From: Athripsodes cinereus
Taxonomy: Eukaryota; Arthropoda; Insecta; Trichoptera; Leptoceridae
DNA: 64,000 nucleotides
Assembly (NCBI GenBank): GCA_947579605.1
Contig: OX388329.1
Coordinates: forward strand, 25,376,299 to 25,440,298
Direction: 5' to 3'
Shown here in pieces: positions 10,981 through 23,344 of the stretch. The translations under genes were made by a program, and so were the position numbers. How positions within the stretch are numbered: position 1 is the stretch's first letter; each line of letters begins with the position of its first letter. The notes beneath the pieces are model-generated. The model did no database searches. It was not told the DNA's origin and saw only the letters and a list, made by a program, of their open reading frames with translations.

Positions 10981-11490
10981 GTACCCTCACGCCATGTCCC
11001 AGGAGTGGTAGGCAGAGAGAAAGGAACGCCATATAGATCTATCCTTACATACTTCATTCGCTTCCTCTACATTCATCCAGTTTCTCATACATGCACTCCA
11101 ATTTCTCTTACTCAACACGCGGCCGTCCTTAAGAATTTAGCCCATGTGATAAAGCCACGTGGTTCTTGGATGTCCGCGCTACCTCACACCCCTTCTTTCA
11201 AATAAATACATCCTCTTCGTCATCCTTTCATCTTGCATTCGCTCAACATGTCCAAACCATCTCAACTTGTTTACACGCATTCTGTCCACAACACTCCTCT
11301 CACATCTGCTCATTCTCCTGATATCCTCATTCTTCACTCTATCTCGCAACGTTTTACCAACCATTCAAATATCAAACTGTAATAAACCATCTATTTCCAC
11401 CTCGAGCAATCCTCCACCATGTGCAGGGTCCAATGTAGTGTCCCTCAATATTACCGATACTCGGCCCCTTCCACAAAACTTTCTCTAATG
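10981..11490 (-). mobile_element. LINE 3' tail (family A)
   Basis: The reverse strand encodes a broken reverse-transcriptase C-terminus with the typical block [19 protein letters not shown], then in another frame NWSACMRNWMNVEEANEV and a terminal FLSAYHSW. The same end occurs at 26943-27247. It lacks the catalytic RT and endonuclease domains and is 5'-truncated. The non-coding 3' end reads, in complement, CCATGTCCCAGGAGTGGTAG. Confidence 0.85.
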
Positions 11491-11877
11491 AAATCACGAA
11501 TAAGAGACATAATTATCGTTGTATGCTGATATAATATTTATTTGTCAACATTTTGTACACTAAAACAATGACTTAGTCACACGTTTTTTTAAATACAGTA
11601 AATTGTTATAATGATCAGTGATATTTAGAATAACTTATTTATTTATTATACTCACAGAGGGCTAGCTTATTGCATTTTATCAATATTATTAGTGGAGATG
11701 AATCTGAGGTTATAGTAATAAACCAACATACAGTGCCAAACTCTCTCACACCAAGCAAACGCTTGTGTCACAAAGTTGGAGTAAGTCAGCAACGGTGCAA
11801 ATGGAAACTGAGATCTCTTGATTTAAAATACCAGACTCTGCAATTAGGCTAATGGCTACCTTCTTAATGATTAAGCC

Positions 11878-12075
11878 ATCTTGTTCTTCTTCCTGGCACT
11901 GTCCTAACTTATTGCCACTGAAGGCTATTGGGGTCAGGTTTTCTCATTCCGAGGTTATGTATCTTTCTATTCGTTATGTCATCTTCATTCAGGTCATTTC
12001 TCTGTAAGATTCTATTACATTGTGTCATCCAGATATTCTTTGGTCTCTCTCTTGATGGATATCGAGGGAGATTTA
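11878..12075 (-). mobile_element. LINE 3' tail (family F)
   Basis: Reverse-strand match to the copy at 59873-60060, including CTTCTTCCTGGCACTGTCC, TTATTGCC(A/G)CTGAAGGC and GGGGTCAG. It is the terminal part of a non-LTR reverse-transcriptase ORF with no intact frame. Confidence 0.7.
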
Positions 12076-15000
12076 TTTATGACTAAGCCATCTGAAATAT
12101 TGAAATATTATATATTACATTTCAAATATCATCCGTAGATAGTTAATTTAAAAAAAAAAACAATATTTTACTTGACTATAAAGTTTTGGGTAAATATTCA
12201 AGTATTAAAAAACTTGATAAGACTTGCACTGGATAAAAATCACTGATTATTACAGCAAAAATATTGTATAAAATCATATGAAAAAAGTTGATGAAACATA
12301 TTGAATCAATTACTGTAATGTCATTCCTAAAGAGTGTATAGATATTTTAGTTTATTTTGTAACTATTATTTTTTAAAAAGCATGTATTATATTGTACTTT
12401 TTTTTATTTATAGACTTTATTTATTTATTTTGTTTAGTTTTTCAATTAAAAATACATAATAGTCAATGTACACAAAACAAAAAGATGTGCAATATTTTTA
12501 ATCGTTTCCATAAATATTGACACAACAAGAATATTTATGAGAAATCTTTGAAATCATTACCCAAACATGCCGTATTTAACATTCTTGACTCTCAAAACAT
12601 GGAATATTTATCATTTTAAAAGATTTTTGTATTAATTTTTGTCTTCCACAATATTTAGATGAATTTTACTAGGAATTCTACTTCCAAAACTGCTGTCATA
12701 CAATCTTATGGATCTTATAAAGTAAAATTTATCTCTAATTTGTTGTATTAATTTTTATTTGTCAAAATGTTGACAACACTAATACACATTTTTATGGCAT
12801 GATTAATAAACTGGAATTAAAAAAAAATATTTATAACTACACACTTTGTTGCAAGTTCTCTTTAAGACTTTCACACTGCATTTACCCGTTGAATTTTACA
12901 TTATTTTACGTGCAATACTAACTTTTTTTCAATACAATTTTGTATTAGCAAAATAATTTGTATATTTTTTAAGCATCCAATGCAATATGATTTGTTTTAT
13001 TAATTCATAATGCATCATTTAATGTTTCAATTATTTTTACTTGTTATTTTTTATCATATTATTTTCTTTCGCATATCATAACGTGTAAATGTATATATAT
13101 ACATGATTTGTTTCCAGTGATTATAATTATCACAAACAATAATTGTAATATTAACAAGTTGTATAAGTAATAAACATTATTGAATATTATTATTATTATT
13201 GTGTGTTTATTATAACTAAATGTGGTACCTATTATATTATTATCTGTGTGTCATAATCCATAATATATCATAAATATAAATGTTTTAAATTTGTACGTTC
13301 AGTAAATCAAATATAACTGTTTAGTACATACTGTGTCTTGGTGTATTGAAAAAAACTTGCAACACAATGCAATATTGTCAACAATTCATATTTTTATCAA
13401 CGTATCGTCATTAGGTGATCAATCGATCGAAGTAGACCGTATGAAATTGTCGTTGTTCTGACAACCTCAGATTTAACTGTATATACTGAAAACAACATTC
13501 AAACTATTTTTTGTGTCAAATAATGAAACTCGATGATTAGTGTATGATATTTAACACAAATAATTAACATTCGAAACAATATGAATCATAACGTAATGAA
13601 GTTTTCATTCACGTTTGTCAAATTTTCACAATTTTGTATCGCTTACTTTGATTGTGCAACGTTGATAATAAAATAAATTCTATGTGTGAATGTATTGTCA
13701 TTTCATTAAAAAAAAATATATGTGATACCAAAGTTTAAAATTTTAGTATTATAATTATTATTATTAATAGAAATCATATACTTTAGTTTTAGTATCAAAA
13801 TGTAGAAATTTATTTGTGACTGCCAGAGTCCATGAATAAGAAAACTGATGATATTGAAAAGCATTATGTTTTAGCAGAGAGCTGAATAAATGAGAAAGAG
13901 ATGTTTTCATATAAATTAGATCAGGATTGCAATCATTCGGTTTCTATTGTATGGTAATTATTGTGTGTGAATGAATAATGTATTAGATTATTAATATTAA
14001 CTTTTCAAATTAGGAATGTAACAAATGAAAAAACTTTGGCAGATTCACGGAAAGATATGACGTACTACTAATGTAAAAATTATTATCAAAGAAGAGAATA
14101 ACTATTGATGTCATTATATTTTTAATATTCCAATGAAGTATGATTGGTTTCTGCATGTTTTAATTGAAAAATGTTTAGTGATTCTTTTGTAGTTTTTAGA
14201 AATTTGCCAAATATATTGTATCGGGAAAAAATAAAAGTAAATATATTATATTTCTGTATAATAATATATTATGTAGACGCAACTGCACATAATTTGGTAA
14301 AAAAAAATGATTAGGTAACTATGTTAATTTATTATTACTGTGTTTAGTAAGAATGAAGTTACTTTAGTAAGATAGGATAGTGATCAGTAACCGTACTATG
14401 TTGCAACAAACTTGTTGCAATGTTTCTAGGATGTCTAGAAATGTAGTCTGAACACAACTATATATAAAAAAAATATTATTTTTGTGATTACTTTAGATAT
14501 TAACTAAGCCTCTAAAATATTGTACAAAATTTTATATATTATTATCATGCATTTAATAAACAATATAAAATTAAATTAAATTAAAAATTTACTAAATTGC
14601 CTTCCCGCCATGTAGGGGTATGCCAAATTAAAAATGATGGGATGCGAAATGTTGACACTTATATTTTGTTTTGTGGTGAGGAAATTTAAGATAATGAAGT
14701 GGCCTTTGAAAAGCTTTTTGTTATTATTGTCTATCTAATTATAAGATAAGATGGTTTTTCGTTTGTTAACTCTACGCTTTTGTTTGTTATTGCAAATCAG
14801 TAGTCAAACTTTGGTTACAATCCATTTTTATATATCTTAATATTATACTTATTCATTGTTTCAAACAGAATATTATATATGCCATAGATGAAGTACCTGT
14901 CAAACTCCTTGAAATATGCTAGACATTTGCAACTAAGTGCATAATTTAGTGCATTAATACATAACATAATTTGTCATGACTTATATATCTACAATCAGAG

Positions 15001-16325
15001 AAATATTGTACAGAAATGGCTTACAAATTTAACTTTATTAGTACATTAAAAAAAAGTATATTGGACATAATCATTTCAAAGAAAATTTCATTAATAATTA
15101 TTTATCATTTCATATAACTGATACTGTTGAATAACGAGTGTCTAAAGGCTGTTTTGGGCTGCTTAAGATAGGGAAATTCTCACAATTGATAAGCCAATGA
15201 ATCAAAGTATATTTTATATGGATGTCACAAAGGTTTGCATCATTTTATTTATTTCTTTAGACAAAATTATAAAAGTGTGGAAATGCACATGCAAAAGTAG
15301 AAAAATTGTCAAAATTTAATAATATAGGAGTATCTTTGTTGAAATATTGGATATTGGCTTCTAAAGACTATTGTAAAAAATTTAAAGAAAGATCTTAATT
15401 GAAATATTGTAATTATAGATAAGTTTAGGCTTAATGTGTTCAAAATTTAAGATATTAAAAAAAATCTAGAAAGTGCCTTCCATTATTTGACCACAATGTT
15501 TTGGAATATTAAATAATAAAAAAAATCATTAATCTGTCATATTTTGGCAAACGTGGAATAAAAAACACTGTTATATAATTATCCACTCTTAACAAATTTT
15601 ACACAAAAAAATATGACGTTACACGATTCAACGTGTAAAACTTGATGCGTGTGCGTCGTTAATTATTTATTTGTAAAAAAATTAGATTAAAATTAAAAAT
15701 TATATTATGAAATATTATTAAGAAATCTAAAGAATAGATGGTAATACCCTGAAAGGCGAATTTTATTTGGAAATAAATAAATAAAAAGAGTACTGAAAAT
15801 ATTTTTCATATTTGGTTATTTTGGGAAACATGAACCAAAAATTAAGTTATAAAATACCTATATATATTATACAATTATTATTATAAAAAATTATATCCTA
15901 TCCTATAATATTTATCTTTGTACAGCTTTGGCCAAAACAATATGTATCATATTATTAAAATATGATTTGAAATATATATATATATTGAGCCTGTGTTGAA
16001 ATGAAAATTAGTATGTGTGTAATTATTATTCTTTTCTTTGGTATCAAATAATATTTGTCTATTTTGTGTAATGACGCCTAAGTGTGAAAACTTATTTATA
16101 AAATTGATGATTTTTTTGAGAAATATTGACTTCAATGACTGATAATTCTGTTTGTTGGAGAGAAAATACACTGCATAGATTTTAACCAAATTGACACATG
16201 AACATCTACTGTTGTAGTACTCTTTCTGATGGCATATTCATCAAGTCCATAAATTCAAATTTCACATCAAATTTTTGCTAACACAAAACACAATAATTTC
16301 GACAAAATTATATTTAATATAGTGG
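12076..16325. other. Intergenic, AT-rich, nothing recognised
   Basis: About 4.2 kb of AT-rich DNA without recognisable coding sequence or repeat ends. It might include a distal bab 3' UTR or regulatory DNA, but nothing in the sequence proves it. Confidence 0.5.
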
Positions 16326-16372
16326 GTTAGAATCCATTGACTTGGTCTGCAATGAGTTTTGATTTTCATCTC
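16326..16372 (-). mobile_element. Very short LINE 3'-end fragment
   Basis: About 45 bp matches the 3' end of the LINE at 16922-17423 (shared words AATCCA, TTGGTCTGCAA, GAGTTT). It is a heavily 5'-truncated or decayed copy. Confidence 0.5.
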
Positions 16373-16921
16373 CAACACAATATTATCATTCATATTCCAA
16401 AAACATTTGCTCCAATTTTCAAAAACGCTGATCTTCAATTATCTTTAACAGTAATTAAATGTAAATGAACACGTGGAAAGTAAACTGAAAAATTACATTT
16501 CTTGGCACTGTGTAGCTTCCCTCCGACATATAGAATTATAATTTGTAAATGTTTTAATAAGAATGTCCTTAGGAAAGAAAATCAACACATTAATAGTTTA
16601 GTGCGCTTCCTTATAGTGGGATATCCACAAGAAATTTAATTTATTGCACCTTATATTGTTGATGTAATTCTTAAAAAGAGAAAAATTAAACAGTAAATTA
16701 TCTAACACTTCCTATAAAAAAGATGTACAAGTAACAAAATATGTACATTATTTGAATTGATTATAAAATATCTTTCATGGAATCACTTTTCTAATAAATT
16801 TGTCATCAAATGCAGATATTTTACAACCAAAATACACCATCGACTCCTCCCATACCCAGGTATCCTAAAAAAACAGGATTGTCTTATTTTTAATCTTTAT
16901 TCATTAATCTGCTCTTCTATA

Positions 16922-17423
16922 TATAATGAGTTACAATCCACTGGATTGGTCTGCAACGAGTTTGGTTTTTCTTCTCCATTCGTCTCTATTCTCAGCCAGT
17001 CTTTTTAGCCCTACGTATGAGCCACAGTTCATGTCTCTCTTCAGTTGGTCCATATATGCTTCTCTTGGTCGGCCTCTGCCATTTGTCCCCTCGGTCTTAC
17101 CCTCTGCGATGGCGATGAGTAGTCCTGGATGCCTGATGTTGTGGCCAATCCAGTTAGCTCGTTGTTGGCTGATTCTCTTAAGGAGTTGCCTTTTTTCGCC
17201 TACCCTGGTTAATACTTCTTCATTTTTGACGTGCTCCGACCAATGGATCTTGAGCATGCGTCTGTAGCACCACATCTCAAAGGCCGCCAACCGTCCGCTT
17301 TCACTCTTGCTGATGGTCCATGTCTCACAACCATAAAGCAGAATGCTCCATACAAAGGCTTTAGTAAGGTTCTTCCTTACGCTTAAGTCAATATTTGGGG
17401 ATTCCAATATTTTTGATTCCAAT
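16922..17423 (-). mobile_element. 5'-truncated LINE with open RT C-terminus and 15-bp target duplication
   Basis: The insert is bounded by the direct repeat ATCTGCTCTTCTATA (16907-16921 and 17424-17438), the mark of target-primed reverse transcription. Its reverse strand is one uninterrupted frame of 163 codons (17422 to 16931): the C-terminal part of a non-LTR reverse transcriptase, with ILLYGCETWTISK, FEMWCYRRMLKIHWSEHV, GHNIRHPGLL and GRGRPREAYMDQLKRD blocks. RT catalytic motifs and the endonuclease are missing. The open frame and clean duplication suggest it is among the younger insertions here. Confidence 0.93.
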
Positions 17424-17438
17424 ATCTGCTCTTCTATA

Positions 17439-20144
17439 CAAAACTATTTGTCCTCGCAGGCAGCTTAAAGGCAGACCAGATAAATATGCCTCAAACGAAG
17501 CATTACTTTTACACTATATTTTCATCTTACATATCACAAAATATATTTATTTATCTTCGTTAATTCTCTCAAGAGGACAGATCTGAAACTGTAAAAAAAT
17601 GTTATATTTGTACAATCTATTTCTGATTAGTTACTACTTGGTCGCACTTTTGTTGAAGTGTTATTTGTCTGTACTTCAGAGAAGTATTCAGAATTCTTGT
17701 GTCTGTAATTACTTTCATATAGTTGAACAGCTCTTCGCTTTCTAGTTAATGTGACAGCTGTTGAAACTCATGTATTTTGTGTAATATTTGTATAAATACT
17801 GCGCTGACAAATTAATTTGTAAAAGTAACTGAGTATACGCTCTGTTTGTGCCATTCATATTGATATGACAAACAATCAGTATTCCCTTTTGTATATTAAT
17901 AATTTGTTGTTGAATAATGATTACTGTTTTTCTTTTCACAATAAAATAATATCACCACTACTCATTCAAAAAGAACTTAGTAATACATACATTTCCAAAA
18001 AGTATGAGATGCCTAAAAACTGTTTATTCCAACTGTTAAATAATACTTTATTATTTCATTGTGAACTGTTAAATTCTATGATTTAAATAATAAAGTCTTA
18101 TAAAACTTAATCTATTTTTTCACTTATATAACAATGAATATCCAAACCTTCTATTGTAGATCTTGTGCTGTAAATTGCCAGTATTTCTAAAACTCGATTA
18201 ATATTATCTGAGAACATTCCTCTTAGCCCGTCCAATGGTTTTCTGCCTATAGTAAACCCAGCGTGAGTTTGTATATTTAATCAAATGTATAATCATAAAA
18301 CACATCTACAGAAAACAGTTGCAAGCATTTCAACTAATATAGGTACTTCCGCTTCTCACAATCTCTTTTGTAATATTAAGATTTGAAACATGTGAAGATG
18401 TTGACAGAAAAAATGGCATTTTTAATATCGCCATCATTTTCTAAGTGTCTCAGATTTTGTAAACCCTCTTTGAATGTGGAGTGGTGATGTATTTGTTTTT
18501 ATTTTAGTTTGTTGATTTATTTACTTTTATACTTGCTACTATTTCTGATAGTAATAATGATAATAAATGGCCATAGTATGAGGCATGTTTTTATTATTAC
18601 TATTCATAAAATAATAATAATATAACTTATTTTTTATAAATATTGTTAGCTAAGTGCTAAAACTTTTAAGTAGAGACTAAAAAGTGTATGTGAAATATAT
18701 ATATATATAGTATGGATATCAAAGATTTATGTAGTTATGCTTTTAAGTGATTGTAGAAAATAATTTATATTTAAAAAATACTTAAGTTTGGAAACAAAAT
18801 ATTGTCAATGGTGTTTCTTACAATTATAACAAAACACGAATTTAAAGAAATAGTGTTATCAAAGGGAATACAATCTTTTTGAGTCATTTCTTACATTGTT
18901 TGAGTAATGTATGATATAATTTTGTTATAAATAAGAAAAAACACATCAATATTATGTTATTTCACAGAATATCCATGTTGTCGTAAAGTTTCAATGTTGT
19001 AACTACATATATTAATAGTATTATAAATATCAAACTGTTTTAAATGTAATAAATGTGGAAGAACGGCCATACTTCATTCTATATATTTATGATTATTATA
19101 TTATATTGCAGCTGTTGATGTGTATGATTCATTTAAACATAAGTTCGCTAATCAATGTCAAAGTGTACTGTTGTATTACATAAATAAAATAAATAGATAA
19201 AAAAACCATGTGCCGTTTTATTCTTGAAACGATGTCATCAGAAAATTTTCAATTACTAAATAAAATTTAACCAGTGTGGGAGATAATGTTATGGAAATGA
19301 TTTTGGTACCATCTCGTTGACCCTATTTTCGACTCCTCTGCGAGAAGATGTTTGCATTCATTAATATTTGTCGAAAACAAATAAACTGGCCCAAATTGAG
19401 CTGATAAGTTCCTACTCCTTCTATAAGATTTGAATTAAGGAAAAAAATGCATGGGTAAAATTACATTGCAAATAATACTTCTAGATACAGTAATACACCT
19501 GTAAAGGACTGGAATACCTGTGATTTTATACTTTGTGCATTTCTTAAGTTAAAATACCTGTTTTGTAATGGGTAATCCTGTTTTTATTTTGAAACAATTT
19601 ACCTACCAATATTTAAATTTCACTTTACTACTTGAAAAATCATTTAGGTAAAAAATACTGAAGAAAATTATCAGAAATGTCCAACATGAGATATATTGGA
19701 AAACCAAGTGAGTTAGAGAAAATGATAACCAAAAATCTTTTATTTAAATAAAATAAATTATTTTTTGAATTTTGACAGCTCGCGCTCCGAACCAAAATGT
19801 CAAAATTAATTGGTTGATATAAAGTGACATCTATGGAAAGCCTTGCGAAGTATTATGAAGTTAGGAGTACATGAATTACCTTTTTACTTTTAGCAGATAT
19901 CCATAGATGGACTTTGTACCGGTAAATTTGATTAGCTACATTTTAAATAAGACACAAGGTTTGACCATATTTTGCACAACTTGATGAATGTTCTAATTAA
20001 ATTGTTTCATTATACACTTAATATTAATAAATGCCGCAAATTTCACGAAGATACAACTTTAGCTAATATTGTACAAACATACTTTTTCTCATTCCAGATA
20101 AATTGGTAATATTTTTACAATATTAATTATTACCTAATCTATGT
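17439..20144. other. Intergenic, AT-rich, nothing recognised
   Basis: No gene is supported; the small open frames at 17742-18086 are overlapping, AT-driven and on opposite strands. Confidence 0.5.
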
Positions 20145-20282
20145 ATACAATCACGAAATTACTCACATGTGGAGTAGCCAATAGACTTATTTCATGTAAT
20201 AAAGATGTAAGTCGTCCTCTTTGCGAAATAAAAAAATAAGATGGCTAACATTTCTCATCGCTGAATTAAAAATTACAGTTAC
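20145..20282 (-). repeat. SINE-like dispersed repeat R, partial copy 1
   Basis: Carries the family core on the complement: GTGGAGTAGCCAATAG, GTCGTCCTCTTTGC and CTCATCGCTGAATTAA. Its last 22 bases (GCTGAATTAAAAATTACAGT...) recur directly at 20286-20307. See the entry at 25548-25785 for the family. Confidence 0.7.
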
Positions 20283-20589
20283 AGTTGCTGAATTAAAAAT
20301 TGCAGTTAGAAGAACATGTATCCTCTTCTTTTTCTCTACGTGTCTTGTCGGGTCCCCCCGACGTTGACGACCACCTGGGAGAAATCCTTCCTGTTCTGGA
20401 CAACACGAAACAGTTTACTTTTATTTTTTTTATTTTTACAATATTTAGAATCAAACAGTCGTTACATAATATGTTGAAAAAAAGCAAAAGTTAAAATTCT
20501 CTAAAAAAGTTAAAGTAAATTTAAAAACAATAATAATACAATATTTAAAATAATACAAAAATATAAAATATAAAAGTAAAAAATCCCAA

Positions 20590-20937
20590 AATACTAGAAA
20601 TCAGTTCCTCCACACTTCTCATCCCGGTCCACTCTTGAATGTTCTGGAGCCAGGAAAGCCGCCTTCTTCCAAACCCCCTACGGCCTTCCTATAACTAGTT
20701 TTAGGATGAAATATTTTTCTCCTCTCATTATGTGACCAAAATATGAAGTTTTACGGAGCTTGATTGTTGTGAATAATTCTCTAGGATCATTTGCTCTACG
20801 TAATACTTCAACGTTAGTTGTCATGTCAGTCCAAGATATTCTTAACATTCTTCGACAGATTCACATTTCAAACGCCTCCAAGCGGTTAATGGTATTAACC
20901 TTGAGGGTCCATGCCAAGAATACGTATGAGAAGTTAA
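20590..20937 (-). mobile_element. LINE 3' tail (family D)
   Basis: The reverse strand encodes, with frameshifts, the end of a non-LTR reverse transcriptase: RLEAFE, CRRMLRISWTDMTTNVEVL, FGHIMRGEKYFILKLVI and RRRLSWLQNIQEWTGM. The blocks and their order match RT C-termini common in insect LINEs. No complete frame remains. Confidence 0.8.
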
Positions 20938-21056
20938 ATAATGACAGCGACGGAAAAGAAAAGCCTAGGTATACAAGGATAGGATTAAATGGTACCCGAT
21001 CCTTCTTGCTCACCCCGAAAGGGAAGTGTCGTGATCGGTGATGATGATATTGATGA
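20938..21056 (+). mobile_element. LINE 3' tail (family A-like), forward strand
   Basis: Forward frame fragments read VTEKKSLGIQGDRIKWYPIL then LAHPEREVS-stop, comparable to [20 protein letters not shown] at 27148-27207. An ATGATGATG tail follows. It abuts an opposite-strand LINE tail, so one probably inserted beside or into the other. Confidence 0.65.
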
Positions 21057-21524
21057 TCAATATTATTTAAAAAAAAATATTAATATTGATAATTAACAGT
21101 CTGTTAAGATTGCATACAGAAGGTAATTAACTTCAGTGATCACACTAATAGTTATAGGTAGGTATAAAGATACTAGGGAGATTTTCAAACTGGTTTTATT
21201 AAAATTGAACATATTTTCGTTTTTCAGAGCGGAACGTCTTCTGTCTTCAAAAACTATTTTTTTAAATATTATTTCTGGACTTTGTACCTTCCATAATGTG
21301 GTACAAATACAAATTTAATGTCGTAAAAAGGACATTTATAAGGATGGGTATCATTTGCGATCGTATATGAAATGTTGTAGATATATGTGAGAAAATAGTT
21401 AAGCGAACAAAACTTTTAATTGGAATTCAAATACACTTGAAATCACTCAACATGAGGTGGAGAAAACATGAAAATAATACCTAATTCAAATACCTAGATA
21501 CTTTAAGAGAAAAGAAGATTCATC

Positions 21525-21765
21525 CATCCCATCACAATATCTCCTTCAAATGGGGTAGCCAACAGTCCATGCTTTTTGGAATGGCTTTATTAAATAAACA
21601 TGCTAGTTTTTCTCTCCGTGCCAATAAAAGTTAGACATTAAAGATAGTTAGCATTCCTCATCACTGAACCTCTAAGATCTTAAATGTTTAAAACATGATG
21701 TTTTATGAATATTTGTCTTTTACAGGACACTCGAAAACTTACAGAAAAAGAATGAGAGGCCTTTT
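21525..21765 (-). repeat. SINE-like dispersed repeat R, copy 2
   Basis: Complement carries GGGGTAGCCAACAG, TCTCTCCGTGCCAATAAAA, CCTCATCACTGAA and TTTTACAGGACACTCGAAAA in the family order. A MITE lies directly after its end. Confidence 0.8.
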
Positions 21766-21776
21766 TTTCACCAGCA

Positions 21777-21945
21777 GCCCTAGTCAAAACACATTTTAGC
21801 GTCACTTGTCGTTCGACTACAAACGAAATTACGACTATAATTGCAACAATAACGCATAATTATATGGTACATGTAGGTAGATTGTCGTAATTTCGTTTGT
21901 AGTCGAACGACTTCATAACGCTAAAATGTGTTTTAACTAGGGGGC
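21777..21945. mobile_element. Palindromic MITE, CTAGTCAAAACACATTTTAGCG family
   Basis: The terminal inverted repeats read CCCTAGTCAAAACACATTTT against CCCCTAGTTAAAACACATTT, followed by a second inverted pair GTCGTTCGACTACAAACGAA. It shares its centre with the MITE at 10075-10226 and its ends with those at 32790-32993 and 59361-59555. No coding capacity. Confidence 0.88.
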
Positions 21946-22058
21946 CAGGAACTTCACTAGATCAAAAAAGAAGATCAAAGGACCTAATATTTTATTTCGA
22001 AGATTTCGCAGAAAAGGCTCACAACTAAGTATTATTAACATTTAAGTGAACCTTCTGT

Positions 22059-22588
22059 GATGTTCTCACTTTGGCGAATATCGCCAGACACCAAAATATC
22101 GCCAGCCATTTGAACCGTGTGAACAAAATGACAGCTAGTCTGAAACGATAAAAACCAGTAGAAACGATATCGTCTCGAGTTGACCACCTTCCAACTTTTC
22201 GGCCGATTGAACGATTTGCGCATGCGCAGATGTGCGCGGCGTTCGTATCTATGGTAAAAACTTTATAACTTATAAAATTTATAATGTTTCCCGCTTCGTG
22301 ACAGCTGTTATTTTTGTTGTTGGTTTGTGGCGTTTGTTTCCTTAATTAAAAGGCGCCTTATAACCTCTACTATAACATTTTCGACTAAAAATAAACACTT
22401 CGCGATCTCCATCTCGACGCCATTTTGAAAACAGTGTCAAAATCAAAGCGCATCTGACAGATCGTTTCTATATCGGTGGACTGTGTAAACAGGTGTGACG
22501 ATCAATGGATGTCCGGCGAATTTTGTTTTTTCGCCTGGCGATAGATTTAGAAATTCGCCTGGCGATATTCGCCAAATGTGAACACCCC
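22059..22588. mobile_element. 530-bp non-autonomous DNA element with GGCGAATATCGCCAG ends
   Basis: The left end GTTCTCACTTTGGCGAATA and right end (complement) GTTCACATTTGGCGAATATC are inverted repeats continuing through ATCGCCAG. The interior has higher GC content than its surroundings and includes a perfect TGCGCATGCGCA palindrome (22217-22228) and CGCCATTTTG (22418-22427), which resemble NRF-1-type and YY1-type sites. It lies 0.6-1.2 kb upstream of the PRPS start codon. Superfamily unknown; no clear target duplication. Confidence 0.7.
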
Positions 22589-23222
22589 ATTCCATTTTCT
22601 CATTCAATTTAGCTCTATATTATTGTAGATTGACCTCAATTTTATCTTTTCCTATGCCACGCTTAATTTACTTCCTTGCTGTTGATTTCAAAAGGGATGT
22701 TATATCTAAGCTTGTAAAAAGCATCTGTAAAAATAAATTATAAATTCAACAAAATTTTCTTCGTTGAAACACCCACGTCAACACCTACTACTATACGGCT
22801 TGAGTTATTGATCAAATAAAACTATAAAATATACTTAGTTGGTATATCCATCAATAAATACACCAGACTTCATAAAACGTCTTATCGTGTTTAACACTTT
22901 TAATATGTATGTATAACAACAAGTCATCTACATTTATACAGATATTGTTGTAGTGTCTATATAGTAAATATTTATTATTGTTATAATACTATTACAATTA
23001 TGTATATGTTATACATTTATATCATCACTTCTACGATAACTCTTTCCCAGTAAACAATTTAAATTATTAACGAGGACACAGAGTAATCAATACAAATGAA
23101 GTCAGACTCGTGAACTGATTTCGTTCCGAAAAGAGTGCATCAATTTTAGTCATAGTATTTTCATTAGTTTCTATTTGCCAGTGTTGTAAAGTATATTTGT
23201 TGGTAGTAGTCAATAAGTAAAG
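22589..23222 (+). promoter_or_regulatory. PRPS upstream region / 5' UTR, no defined motif
   Basis: The 630 bp before the PRPS start codon are AT-rich. I see no convincing TATA box at a proper distance. The sequence just before the ATG (AATAAGTAAAGATG) is acceptable for insect translation starts. The transcription start is not determinable. Confidence 0.35.
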
Positions 23223-23344
23223 ATGCCGAATATTAAAATCTTCAGTGGTTCTTCGCATCCAAAGTTAGCCAGAGATGTTGCTGAAAGATTGGGATTAAAT
23301 CTCGGGAAGATTGTGACGACGAAATTCAGCAATTTGGAGACTTG
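23223..23344 (+). CDS. PRPS: PRPS exon 1
   Basis: Starts at ATG with [16 protein letters not shown] and ends KFSNLET plus two bases (phase 2) at a GTGAAA donor. This start matches the first residues of animal PRPS exactly, so no upstream start is needed. It encodes the N-terminal phosphoribosyltransferase-like subdomain. Confidence 0.95.

Noticed and set aside
11005..11488. Forward open frames at 11.0-11.5 kb
   Set aside because: The real signal is on the reverse strand (LINE RT C-terminus); the forward frames are shadows.
20300..20494. 64-codon frames on both strands around a GTCGGGTCCCCCCGACG palindrome
   Set aside because: Neither strand gives a recognisable protein; possibly part of another decayed repeat, but not provable.
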